DNA of 64,000 bases from Xanthobacteraceae bacterium. GTDB taxonomy: Bacteria > Pseudomonadota > Alphaproteobacteria > Rhizobiales > Xanthobacteraceae. The stretch is from the NCBI GenBank assembly GCA_022844485.1, contig JALHLQ010000001.1:62001-126000 (forward strand), given 5' to 3'. Both the position numbers and the translations under genes were made by a program. Shown here in pieces: positions 34,812-43,379 of this stretch. The notes beneath the pieces are model-generated. The model saw only the letters and a list, made by a program, of their open reading frames with translations. It was not told the origin of the DNA and made no database searches. The stretch's first letter is position 1, and each line of letters starts with the position of its first letter.

Positions 34812-35906
34812 GTGAAACTCAAAATCCTCGGTGCCGGCTCGATCGGCAATCATCTCTCCAATGCGTCGCGGCGCCTGGGCTGGCCGGTCGATCTCGTCGA
34901 CACCGACCCGAAGGCGCTCGAGCGCACGCGGACGTCGATCTATCCGAGCCGCTACGGCCGCTGGGACGAGGCCATTCGCCTCTTCGCCGCGGCCGATGCG
35001 CCTGTGGGCGGCTACGACCTGATCTGCATCGGCACGCCGCCCGACAGCCATGTTCCGCTCGCCCGCGCGGCGATTGCGGAGAAGCCGAAGGCGATCCTGG
35101 TCGAGAAGCCGTTGTGCGGGCCCGATCTTGCCGGCGCGCAGGAATTGGCTGACGAGGCCAAGGCCGCGGGCGTCGCCGTCTTCGTCGGCTACGATCATGT
35201 GGTTGGGCAGGCCAGCCGCCTCGCCGCCGATCTTCTGCGCGGCGGCGATTTCGGCGAGGTCGCGACCATCGACGTCGAATTCCGCGAATACTGGGGCGGC
35301 ATCTTCGCGGCGCATCCCTGGCTCGCCGGCCCGTGGGAAAGCTATCTTGGCTTTTGGCAGCGGGGCGGCGGCGCTTCGGGCGAACACTCGCACGCGGCCA
35401 ATCTCTGGCAGCATTTCGCGCTCGCCGCCGGCCTCGGCCGCGTCGTCGAGGTGCAGGCAACGCTCGATTTTGTGAAAGACGATAAGGTGAATTACGACCG
35501 CCTCTGCATGATGCACTTGCGCACCGAGCGCGGCGTGGCGGGGCGCTGCGTGCAGGATGTCGTGACGCAGCCGCTGCGCAAATGGGCGCGCATTCAGGGG
35601 GCGAACGCCTATCTCGAGTGGTCGTGCGGCCGCGAACCGGGCGTCGACGCGGTCTATGCCGGATTGCCCGGAAAGGCCGCGATCGAGCATAAGGTGAGCA
35701 AGACGCGGCCGGACGATTTCATCGAAGAGCTGAATCATGTCGCCGCGGCGCTTGCTGGCGACGCCGCAGCGTCGCCGATCGCGCTCGCGCGCGGGCTCGA
35801 CACGATGCTCGTCGTGGCCGCCGCGCATCTGTCGTCGCAAACCGGCCGGCGCGTGCGCATCGATTATTCCAAGGGCTGCCGCCCGGCGGCCCTTGCCGTG
35901 GATTGA
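34812..35906 (+). CDS. Gfo/Idh/MocA-family sugar dehydrogenase
   Basis: NAD(P)-dependent oxidoreductase of 364 residues. ILGAGSIGNHL is the dinucleotide loop, CIGTPPDSH and LVEKPLC (the EKP motif lysine) mark the family, and the C-terminal beta-sheet domain contains EHSHAANLWQHF. Such enzymes oxidise or reduce sugar or nucleotide-sugar hydroxyls. It opens the third nonulosonate module: 15 bases later comes a NeuB-family fusion gene, then two methyltransferases and a cytidylyltransferase. GTG 34812 is the first suitable start. Confidence 0.86.
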   Translation: MKLKILGAGSIGNHLSNASRRLGWPVDLVDTDPKALERTRTSIYPSRYGRWDEAIRLFAAADAPVGGYDLICIGTPPDSHVPLARAAIAEKPKAILVEKPLCGPDLAGAQELADEAKAAGVAVFVGYDHVVGQASRLAADLLRGGDFGEVATIDVEFREYWGGIFAAHPWLAGPWESYLGFWQRGGGASGEHSHAANLWQHFALAAGLGRVVEVQATLDFVKDDKVNYDRLCMMHLRTERGVAGRCVQDVVTQPLRKWARIQGANAYLEWSCGREPGVDAVYAGLPGKAAIEHKVSKTRPDDFIEELNHVAAALAGDAAASPIALARGLDTMLVVAAAHLSSQTGRRVRIDYSKGCRPAALAVD

Positions 35907-35921
35907 GGTGGGGCAGTCGAC

Positions 35922-37487
35922 ATGATCGAAACGATCGCAGGCTTCGATTTCCGTAATCTGTTCGTGCTGGATCTCGCCAACAATCATCAGGGCTCGCTCG
36001 CGCACGGAAAGGCGATCGTCGAAAATTGCGCCGAGGTCGCGGCCAGGCACGGAGTCCGCGCCGCGGCGAAATTCCAGTTCCGCGACCTGCCGCAGTTCGT
36101 TCACAAGGATGAGCGCGCGAACCCGACCAACAAGCATGTTCCGCGATTTCTCTCGACCCAGCTCGGCTGGAAGGAGTTCGAGGAACTGCTGGCCACCGTC
36201 AAACGGAGCGGCTTGATCTCGATGTGCACGCCGTTCGACGAACCCTCGGTCGATCGGATCGTGGACATGGGCTTCGAGGTGATCAAGATTGCGAGCTGTT
36301 CCGCCCGCGACTGGCCGCTGCTGGAAAAGATCGCGAGCTGCGGCCTGCCGGTCATCGCATCGACCGGCGGGCTGACCCAGGACGAAGTCGACGATCTCGT
36401 CAGTTTTCTCGGCCACCGCGCCTGCGACTTCGCCTTGATGCATTGCGTTTCGATCTATCCGACCCCGGACGAGGCCTGCGAGCTGGGCAACATCGCCGCC
36501 TTTCGCGACCGCTATCCAGGGCGGGTGATCGGCTGGTCGACGCACGAGCCGCCCTCCGAGACGGCGCCGGTGATGATCGCCGCCGCGCTCGGCGCCGAAA
36601 TGTTCGAGCGCCATGTCGGGCTTGCGACCGACGCGATCAAGCTCAATGCCTATTCGTCCACGCCTGCCGAAATCGACGCCTGGATGGCCGCCTGGAAGAA
36701 GGGCCGAACCCTGATCGGCTCGCGCAAGCGCGGCGAGCCGTTGCCGGTCGAACGCGCCTCGATCGACGATTTGAAGCGCGGCGTGTTCGCCCGCGAGCCG
36801 ATCAGCGCCGGCGAGCCGATCCGGGCCGACCAGATCTATTTCGCCTTTCCCTATCGTCCGGGGCAATTGGCCTCCGGCGAGTGGCGGGAGGGCATCGTCT
36901 CCACGGTCTCGATCATGCCCGACGCGCCGCTGCCGCGCGATGCGCTGGAGGTGCCGAGCGACCCCGACGTGAAGACCATCAAGAGCGCGATCCATGAGGT
37001 GAAAGCGCTTCTGTCCTACGCGCGGGTGCCGCTCTCGCACGAGTTCACGACGGAATACTCGCATCATTACGGCGTGGCGCATTTCCGCAAAGTGGGAGCG
37101 GTGCTGATCACCATGATCAACCGCGACTACGCGAAGAAGGTGCTGGTGCAGCTCCCGGGCCAGCTTCATCCGTGGCACTTCCACAAGCTCAAGGAAGAAA
37201 CCTTCCAGGTCTTGTGGGGCGAGTTGCACATCGAATTGGATCAGCGGCGGAAGCTCTTGCAGCCGGGCGACACGCTCACGGTGCTTCCGGGCGTGTGGCA
37301 CCGGTTCTGGACGGAAACCGGCTGCGTCTTCGAGGAGATTTCCACGACCGCCTATCCGAACGACAGCACCTACCGCGACCCGGAGATCAACAAACTGAGC
37401 TCCACTCAGCGTAAGACGGTGGTCGATCACTGGGGGCGGTTCCAGTTGAACGAGCAGGTCCGCACGGCCCGCGTCGCGGCCCAATGA
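35922..37487 (+). CDS. NeuB-family synthase with SAF and C-terminal cupin domain
   Basis: Three-part enzyme of 521 residues. Residues 10 to about 255 are a NeuB-like barrel: LDLANNHQGSLAHGK, AKFQFRDL, MCTPFDEPSVD, STGGLTQDEVDD and GWSTHEPP. Residues about 270-335 are a SAF domain (RGVFAREPISAGE, FPYRPGQLASGEW). After about 400 a cupin barrel follows, with HPWHFHKLKEE near 415 and LPGVWHRFW, giving a His-rich metal site like those of sugar isomerases of the D-lyxose isomerase/phosphoglucose isomerase type. It could supply or isomerise its own substrate. It overlaps the next gene by ATGA. Confidence 0.87.
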   Translation: MIETIAGFDFRNLFVLDLANNHQGSLAHGKAIVENCAEVAARHGVRAAAKFQFRDLPQFVHKDERANPTNKHVPRFLSTQLGWKEFEELLATVKRSGLISMCTPFDEPSVDRIVDMGFEVIKIASCSARDWPLLEKIASCGLPVIASTGGLTQDEVDDLVSFLGHRACDFALMHCVSIYPTPDEACELGNIAAFRDRYPGRVIGWSTHEPPSETAPVMIAAALGAEMFERHVGLATDAIKLNAYSSTPAEIDAWMAAWKKGRTLIGSRKRGEPLPVERASIDDLKRGVFAREPISAGEPIRADQIYFAFPYRPGQLASGEWREGIVSTVSIMPDAPLPRDALEVPSDPDVKTIKSAIHEVKALLSYARVPLSHEFTTEYSHHYGVAHFRKVGAVLITMINRDYAKKVLVQLPGQLHPWHFHKLKEETFQVLWGELHIELDQRRKLLQPGDTLTVLPGVWHRFWTETGCVFEEISTTAYPNDSTYRDPEINKLSSTQRKTVVDHWGRFQLNEQVRTARVAAQ

Positions 37488-38425
37488 TGCCGCTGCGGGA
37501 CGGGCAGCAAGCCATGGCCGCCCTTGACGACCGCGATTTTCCGGATTGCCCGGTCTGCGGCGCCGCGTCCTGGACGATCGTCCATGACGGTCCTGTGCGA
37601 GACGGCGGCTTCGGATCGGGCAGGCCGGGGCGCGTCGCACGCTGCACAGGATGCGGCATCGATCGTCTTGCCGAGAGCCTATGCCTCGATGAAACGGCCT
37701 ATCGCACGGAAGGCTACCGGCGGCATGTCGGCCAGGATCACGATCTGCTCAAGCACTACGCCGTGCATGACGAGTTGCAGCGCTTTACGTTGGATGCGAT
37801 ATGGCCCATGTCGTTGCGCGGCAAATGCGTCGCCGACGTCGGTTGCGGAGGAGGATCGCTGCTCGATCACGTCCGCGGGCTTTGCGGCGAATTGATCGCG
37901 ATCGATCCCGACCCGGGTTTTGCCCCGTCGCTGCGGCAACGCGGATATAAATGGTTTGCGGCGGCGAGCGACGCCGCGCGCGAGCGAAGCGGAGCGGTCG
38001 ATGTCGCGTTTTCGATCCAGGTGATCGAGCATGTCCGCGATCCGGTCGCTTTCCTGACCGAGATCCGCGCTCTGCTGAAGCCGGAGGGATGTCTCGTCCT
38101 CTCCACGCCCAACCGCGCCGACATTTTGATGGACCTGCTGCCGGTCGAGTTTCCGTCTTTCTTCTATCGGACTCAGCATCGTTGGGCTTTCGACGCCTCC
38201 GCCCTGGCCAGATGCGCGCAAGCCGCAGGGCTGCGGGTCGCCGGCATGCGGCACATCCATCGTTACGGCATCGCCAATACGCTGCTCTGGCTTCGCGACC
38301 GAAAACCGTCCGGCCGCGCGGCGCTCCTGCCTCTGGACCGCACGGCCGATGACCTTTGGCGAACCTGGCTGGAGCGTTCAGGCCGGGCGGACAACCTGTA
38401 CGCCGTGCTGGTGCCGGCATCGTGA
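37484..38425 (+). CDS. SAM methyltransferase with N-terminal zinc-ribbon-like motif
   Basis: Protein of 313 residues. The N-terminus has CPVCGAASW and, some 30 residues later, CTGCGIDRL, a CxxC...CxxC zinc-ribbon pattern. The core has VADVGCGGGSLLDHV (motif I), IAIDPDPG and LKPEGCLVLSTPNRAD. This arrangement is common among sugar C- or O-methyltransferases of glycan clusters. Two ATG codons are adjacent (37484 and 37487); the first overlaps the upstream stop. It overlaps the next methyltransferase gene by GTGA. Confidence 0.85.
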   Translation: MMPLRDGQQAMAALDDRDFPDCPVCGAASWTIVHDGPVRDGGFGSGRPGRVARCTGCGIDRLAESLCLDETAYRTEGYRRHVGQDHDLLKHYAVHDELQRFTLDAIWPMSLRGKCVADVGCGGGSLLDHVRGLCGELIAIDPDPGFAPSLRQRGYKWFAAASDAARERSGAVDVAFSIQVIEHVRDPVAFLTEIRALLKPEGCLVLSTPNRADILMDLLPVEFPSFFYRTQHRWAFDASALARCAQAAGLRVAGMRHIHRYGIANTLLWLRDRKPSGRAALLPLDRTADDLWRTWLERSGRADNLYAVLVPAS

Positions 38426-39303
38426 AAGTGTTTCCGGACGAAGCCAGAAAGGCGCTTCCTGTGCCTTTCCGCAACGCCGAGTTCCAGTTCCTGCGTCGCG
38501 GCATCGCCGACGACCCGGAGGTTGAGGTTTTTGTCGATCGCGACCTGAGCTTTGCCGTCCTCCAGCCGCGGCCCATCGTCGACTATTCGAATTATATGCC
38601 GCGTCAGAGCAAACTGGGTCTGTCGAAATACAAGCAGAACTTGAACGTGGTGGACCGGCGTTTCAGCCGCATCCGCGACCAGTTTCCGCCTTCGGGAACG
38701 CTTCTTGAAATCGGCGCGTCCGACGGCGCCTTCCTGGCGAAGCTCCGCACCGAGCGTCCGGCGCTGAAGCTTGTTACCGTGGAGCCTGATCAGTCGACGC
38801 TCGAAAGCCGGCGGGCCGTGCCGCTGCACGGCGACTATTCCGATTTCGTCGAAGCCGAGCAGGCCGGACTGCAGGCCGACATCGTGTGTCTCTTTCACGT
38901 CTTCGAGCACATCGCCGAACCCGACATCTTTCTGTCCGCGATCGACCGCTTGCTGTCGCCGGGAGGCCGCCTCATCATCGAGGTGCCCTCGCTCGACGAC
39001 CCGCTTCTGTCGCTCTATCAGTCGGAGAGCTATCAGGCCTTCTATTTTCAGAGACAGCATCCGCAGGTCTATTCGGCTCGCTCCTTGCGCCTGGTTCTTG
39101 AGTCCCTGGGATGGCGCGTGCGCGAAATGCGCCCCTACCAGCGCTATGGGATCGAAAATCACCTCACATGGCTCAAGGATCATCGGCCGGGCGGGAATCC
39201 TCTGTTCAGCGAAATCTTCTCGGAGGTTGACGGCGCCTATCGCGCCGCGCTCGAAGCCCATGGAAGCACGGACACCGTGTTTGCCATCGCAGAACGCGGA
39301 TGA
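38422..39303 (+). CDS. Class I SAM-dependent methyltransferase
   Basis: Protein of about 293 residues. An N-terminal region with VDYSNYMPRQS precedes motif I (LLEIGASDGAFLAKL), VTVEPDQST, FHVFEHIAEPDIFL and LSPGGRLIIEVPSLDD. The closing RYGIENHLTWLKDHRPGG resembles the end of the preceding methyltransferase (IANTLLWLRDRKPSG), so the two adjacent genes may be distant duplicates. GTG 38422 overlaps the upstream stop. It shares ATGA with the cytidylyltransferase gene. Confidence 0.83.
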   Translation: MKVFPDEARKALPVPFRNAEFQFLRRGIADDPEVEVFVDRDLSFAVLQPRPIVDYSNYMPRQSKLGLSKYKQNLNVVDRRFSRIRDQFPPSGTLLEIGASDGAFLAKLRTERPALKLVTVEPDQSTLESRRAVPLHGDYSDFVEAEQAGLQADIVCLFHVFEHIAEPDIFLSAIDRLLSPGGRLIIEVPSLDDPLLSLYQSESYQAFYFQRQHPQVYSARSLRLVLESLGWRVREMRPYQRYGIENHLTWLKDHRPGGNPLFSEIFSEVDGAYRAALEAHGSTDTVFAIAERG

Positions 39304-40022
39304 TCCAGGGGCAATCCGTTCTGGCGGTCGTGCCGGCGAGGGGCGGCTCGAAGGGCATCCCGCTCAAGAACCTGCGCAAAATCGGGGGCAAGTCGCTCGT
39401 CGCCCGCGTCGGCGAGGTCGTACGATCGGTGCCGGAAATCGATCGCGCCGTGGTGTCGACCGATCATCTGGAGATCGCGCAAGCTGCGCGCGAAGCGGGC
39501 CTCGGCGCGCCTTTCATGCGGCCGGAGGCGATCTCCGGCGATCGCATCGGTGATTTCGACGTCCTGATCCATGCGCTCGAGGCGACCGAGGCGGCCGATG
39601 GACGGCGCTATGATATTGTCGTCATGCTGCAGCCGACCTCGCCGCTGCGCACCTCGGCCGACGTGTCGTCCACGATCCGCATGCTGGCCGAAGGCGGCTG
39701 GGACTCCGTCTGGACCGTGTCGGCAACGGACTCGAAATCGCATCCGCTCAAGCAATTGACGCTCGATGAGGAGGGCCGGCTCGGCTACTACGACCGCCGC
39801 GGCGCCGAGATCATCGCGCGCCAGCAGCTTCAGCCGGTCTACCATCGCAATGGCGTGGCCTATGCGATGACACGATCCTGTCTCGTCGAGCAACGCACGA
39901 TCATGGGCCGCAAGTCCGGCGCGCTGGTGACAGCGGGAGAGCATGTTTCCATCGACACGGAGGCCGATATCGCGCTGATCGAGTGGCTGCTCGCGCGCGG
40001 CACCGCGGAGCACGCCCGGTGA
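39300..40022 (+). CDS. Acylneuraminate cytidylyltransferase-family protein (NeuA-like)
   Basis: Cytidylyltransferase of 240 residues. AVVPARGGSKGIPLKNL is the CTP-binding P-loop of CMP-sialic acid synthetases, MLQPTSPLRTSAD follows, and HVSIDTEADIALIEW closes the domain with its metal-binding Asp. It probably makes the CMP-form of the product of the NeuB-SAF-cupin enzyme three genes upstream. It shares ATGA with the preceding methyltransferase gene and GTGA with the following GT-B-like gene. Confidence 0.9.
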   Translation: MIQGQSVLAVVPARGGSKGIPLKNLRKIGGKSLVARVGEVVRSVPEIDRAVVSTDHLEIAQAAREAGLGAPFMRPEAISGDRIGDFDVLIHALEATEAADGRRYDIVVMLQPTSPLRTSADVSSTIRMLAEGGWDSVWTVSATDSKSHPLKQLTLDEEGRLGYYDRRGAEIIARQQLQPVYHRNGVAYAMTRSCLVEQRTIMGRKSGALVTAGEHVSIDTEADIALIEWLLARGTAEHAR

Positions 40023-41473
40023 AGGTCCTGGTCTTTATCGATCACGACATTATTTGCCGCCATTTCGTATTGAACGGCGCGTTGTCGGTGCTCGCGAAGC
40101 AGGCCGACCTTCGGTTCGTCTTCCCGGACGACGGCGGCAAGCGCATGAAGCTCGATCCGGCCGCGCTTGCTCTGGGGGCACCTTTTGAAAGGCTGCCTAT
40201 CGAAGCTGCGCGTCAACAGGCGTGGCGTTGGTTGCTTTACGCCGACCAGTTGCGGCCGCGCCGCGGAGCGCACGAGGCTGCGATCCGCCACGTTCGCTGG
40301 CAAACGCTTGGCTGGAAGGCGGCACTGTTGCTGACACTCGGCGGATTTGCACCTGGCTCGCTTGTCCTGCGCCGCGTCGTCGAGCGTCGCTTGGCCAAGC
40401 AACCGAACCGTGCGCTTGCAGCGCTCTTCGAACGGGAGCAGCCGGATATCGTCCTGCATCCGACGGTACTCGACGGCGTCTTCGTCAATGATCTTGTGCT
40501 TGAGTGCCGCACACGGAGAATTCCGCTCGTGCTCGCCATGAACTCCTGGGACAATCCCTCGACCAAGCGGGCCGTTGTCGGCCAGCCCGACTGGCTGTTG
40601 GCGTGGGGACCGCAAACGGCCGAGCACGCGATCCGGTTCATGCGCATCGATCCAAAACGGGTAGTTCCATTTGGCGCGGCGCAGTTCGATGTTTATCGCG
40701 AGCCTGCACGAATCGATCGAGCGTCCTTTTGCGAGGCGCACGGTATCGACCCTGGCCGGCGAATCATTCTCTTCGCCGGTGCCAATGCGCAGATGGACGA
40801 GTTTGCCGTTCTACAGGCACTCGACAGTGCGCTTGCAAGTCAAAGGCTCGACAATATCTCGATCGTTTATCGTCCACACCCTTGGGGCGGCGGAGGCCGA
40901 GGCGGCGCCCGGCTTGCTAACGCCAGATTCAAGAATATCGCAATCGATCGCACGATGCGCGACTACCTCACGCGAGTAGCAACGCAGGGCTACAACATTT
41001 CCTTGCCGGACTATCGCGACACGCACGACCTTTTGTGCGCCGTCGATGGCGTAATCTCGCCTATGTCGACAATCCTTATCGAAGCCGCTCTGCACGGAAA
41101 ACCGGTTGCCGCTTATCTGCCGACGGGAGTAGAAACCTCGGACATCCTGGCAAACAGCGGCTCGTTGCTCCATTTCAAAGACTTCCTTGCGCTTTCTGAG
41201 GTGTTGCAGCCACGAAATATAGAAGCCTTGATTGGCAGCATCGCAATCCTGGCCGATCCAGTCGAGGGCCCGATACGCGGCGCCCGCCTTAAGGCAGCCG
41301 CGGATGAATTCGTAACTCCTTTCGATAGGCTGTGGCGTGAGCGGATCGTCACGTTTATCGAGCATTCCGCCGGTAAACCGCTCCAGAATGCCGCGCTGGT
41401 GGGACATCATGGGATTACTTCGGTGATCGTGCATGAGGCCAAGCTTGGTCATGCGGTGATCTCGAAAGCATGA
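40019..41473 (+). CDS. Putative GT-B glycosyltransferase (CDP-glycerol/capsule type)
   Basis: Protein of about 484 residues, not assigned to a precise family. VLVFIDHDIICRHF opens an N-terminal Rossmann half. VLAMNSWDNPSTKR, LLAWGPQTAEHAIR, IVYRPHPWGGGG and MSTILIEAALHGKPVAAYLP match features of nonulosonate or capsule-type transferases. It follows a cytidylyltransferase gene directly, so a CMP-sugar donor is plausible. Base composition is less GC-rich than that of its neighbours, which may indicate a different origin. GTG 40019 overlaps the previous stop. Confidence 0.68.
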   Translation: MKVLVFIDHDIICRHFVLNGALSVLAKQADLRFVFPDDGGKRMKLDPAALALGAPFERLPIEAARQQAWRWLLYADQLRPRRGAHEAAIRHVRWQTLGWKAALLLTLGGFAPGSLVLRRVVERRLAKQPNRALAALFEREQPDIVLHPTVLDGVFVNDLVLECRTRRIPLVLAMNSWDNPSTKRAVVGQPDWLLAWGPQTAEHAIRFMRIDPKRVVPFGAAQFDVYREPARIDRASFCEAHGIDPGRRIILFAGANAQMDEFAVLQALDSALASQRLDNISIVYRPHPWGGGGRGGARLANARFKNIAIDRTMRDYLTRVATQGYNISLPDYRDTHDLLCAVDGVISPMSTILIEAALHGKPVAAYLPTGVETSDILANSGSLLHFKDFLALSEVLQPRNIEALIGSIAILADPVEGPIRGARLKAAADEFVTPFDRLWRERIVTFIEHSAGKPLQNAALVGHHGITSVIVHEAKLGHAVISKA

Positions 41474-42642
41474 TTTACGCGAGCGGCGCCCGGACTGAGG
41501 CTCCGGACGTGATCCTTTTCAACAAGGGCGGCCGGGAGGCGCGCCTGAAGAAACTGTCGCGCGGCGAGGAAGTCCCCCGCGAGTTTTTCTACGGTTTCTT
41601 CGATCTCCAGAAGGCCGGCATCCGGGCAGCCATGATGCCCATCGCGGGCCGCCAAGCGGGCATTTCAGGCTTGCTTGCCGACACGCTCGAGCGCGGCTTC
41701 GCGCGCCTGACCGCCCTCGGCGCTCGGCCGCTCTCGGCGAAGCTTCTTGCTCGCCAAATCCAAGGCGCAAAGGTGCTGATCAGCAACACCGATGGGTTTT
41801 CACTGAGCATGGGCTTGGGCCTTTCGCGCCATCGACCTCGGCCTGTGCTGATCGGCGGGTTTCAGGGCTTGTCCGACATTGAGGAACGATCGCGCCGCTT
41901 CATGCGGCCGCTGGTGAAAAGGATTATCCGTCAGGCGCTTTCTGGATTGGACCACGTAACCTTTCTCAGCCCCGCCGACCGGACTGTCGCTCTGGCGTCG
42001 TACGGCGTCGATGCAGGAAAGACCAGTCTGTTTGACTTTGGCGTCGATACGGAGTTCTGGCGCCCTTGTCCCGATGTTCCGCAAGAGGATTTCGCATTCG
42101 CGATAGGCCAAGATTGGAACCGCGATTTCGACTGCCTTGTTCGCACTCCCGTGCGTTGTCGAATCCGTATCATCTCGTCACTGCCGATCAAGCGGCCTCC
42201 TGGTGCAAATCATGTGGAAATCTCACCGGGCGGATTTGCAGACAGCCAGATCACTGACCGAGAGCTGCGACGGCTCTACAACGCCGCGCGCGTCGTTGTT
42301 GTGCCATGCAAAGACGTTTATCAACCGACCGGCCAGAGCGTCACGCTGCAAGCGATGAGCTGCGGAAAGCCGGTCATCCTGTCGCGCATCCGAGGCCTTT
42401 GGGCTCCCGAACTGCTGCGCGACGGCGAGAACTGCCTGCTGGTGCCGCCGGGCGACGTGGGCGCGCTAGGCGCCGCAATCGAACGGATTTTCAATAATCC
42501 CGAACTCGCGGCTCAATTGGGCCGCGCCGCCCGCGAAACTGCGATAGCACACTTCGGTCTCGACAAGCTTGGCGCCGCAGCCGTTCGCATTGCGCGCCTT
42601 GGGCTCAAGCTGCACGCGCAAAGACAGGAGTCGGCGCTCTGA
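41470..42642 (+). CDS. Glycosyltransferase family 4
   Basis: GT-B enzyme of 390 residues. The N-terminal domain is diverged. The donor domain has FDFGVDTEFWRP, FAIGQDWNRDFDCLV, and a GT4-like TGQSVTLQAMSCGKPVIL where Gln replaces the second glutamate of E-X7-E. DGENCLLVPPGD is the usual final loop. Donor and acceptor unknown. Like the preceding gene it is somewhat AT-richer than the surrounding DNA. It shares CTGA with the next gene if the unusual CTG start there is right. Confidence 0.8.
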   Translation: MIYASGARTEAPDVILFNKGGREARLKKLSRGEEVPREFFYGFFDLQKAGIRAAMMPIAGRQAGISGLLADTLERGFARLTALGARPLSAKLLARQIQGAKVLISNTDGFSLSMGLGLSRHRPRPVLIGGFQGLSDIEERSRRFMRPLVKRIIRQALSGLDHVTFLSPADRTVALASYGVDAGKTSLFDFGVDTEFWRPCPDVPQEDFAFAIGQDWNRDFDCLVRTPVRCRIRIISSLPIKRPPGANHVEISPGGFADSQITDRELRRLYNAARVVVVPCKDVYQPTGQSVTLQAMSCGKPVILSRIRGLWAPELLRDGENCLLVPPGDVGALGAAIERIFNNPELAAQLGRAARETAIAHFGLDKLGAAAVRIARLGLKLHAQRQESAL

Positions 42643-43379
42643 GCGAACTCGCCTTCGACAAATACGCGGTCAAGGGCGCCTATCATTGGACCGAGTGCTT
42701 CGGCCCGCCGCACCGGATCAACGCCTATACGCTCGGCCGCTATGAAATGGTTCTCACGGCGCTCGAGCGCGCGCGAATGGCCAAAGGGTCGCGCGTGCTC
42801 GATGTCGGTTGCGGCGACGGCGCGCTGACCGGCCTGATCGCGATGCGGTTCAACGCAAATGTCGAGGGCGTCGATGTCGAGCCCTTGTCGATCGAGCTTG
42901 CCTGCAAGGAGTTCGAAAAGCGCGGCCTTCGCGGTCGGTTCGCCGTGATCGACGGTTACGCTTACCCTTTCGATAATGCTTCCTTCGCCGCAGTCGTCTG
43001 CTCTGACGCGATCGAGCACGTGCAGAAGCCGGAAGCCATGCTGCGCGAAATGTGGCGCGTGCTTGCTCCGGAAGGAGTCCTGGTCCTGACTACTCCGATC
43101 CGCTACACGGAAGCGCCGCTGGATCGCATGCATGTCCAGGAGTGGTTTCCGGAGGCCTTTCGGCAGTTCTGCGAAAACGTTCTCGACGTGAAGGTGCAGC
43201 TTGAATTGTCTCACCCCGTGGCGCTCGCGGAAATCTATGCCTCTCCGACCCCGATCATGGGGCGTTTCGGTCGGATGGGGATGAACGTGCTCGCCAAGAT
43301 CGGCCGAAATCCGTTCACGCGCGCGACCAGCTTTCGCGCCTTCTCGACCCAGACCATGATCGCAAAGAAACCGGCGTGA
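42639..43379 (+). CDS. Class I SAM-dependent methyltransferase, probable CTG start
   Basis: Protein of about 246 residues if started at CTG 42639. No ATG, GTG or TTG lies in a suitable place upstream of ATG 42747, yet codons 42642-42746 clearly read as protein (FDKYAVKGAYHW, a usual opening of this methyltransferase group). AGGAG at 42626-42630 sits 8 bases before the CTG, and CTGA would overlap the previous stop just as GTGA and ATGA do elsewhere in this run. Motif I is VLDVGCGDGALTGLI, with EGVDVEPLS and SDAIEHVQKPEAML after it. Overlaps the next gene by GTGA. Confidence 0.8.
   Translation: MSELAFDKYAVKGAYHWTECFGPPHRINAYTLGRYEMVLTALERARMAKGSRVLDVGCGDGALTGLIAMRFNANVEGVDVEPLSIELACKEFEKRGLRGRFAVIDGYAYPFDNASFAAVVCSDAIEHVQKPEAMLREMWRVLAPEGVLVLTTPIRYTEAPLDRMHVQEWFPEAFRQFCENVLDVKVQLELSHPVALAEIYASPTPIMGRFGRMGMNVLAKIGRNPFTRATSFRAFSTQTMIAKKPA

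Noticed and set aside
34698-37640. 980-codon open frame on the minus strand
   Set aside because: It is antisense to the Gfo/Idh/MocA and NeuB-SAF-cupin genes; the translation is Arg/His/Asp-rich without any family motif, a usual artefact of high-GC coding DNA.
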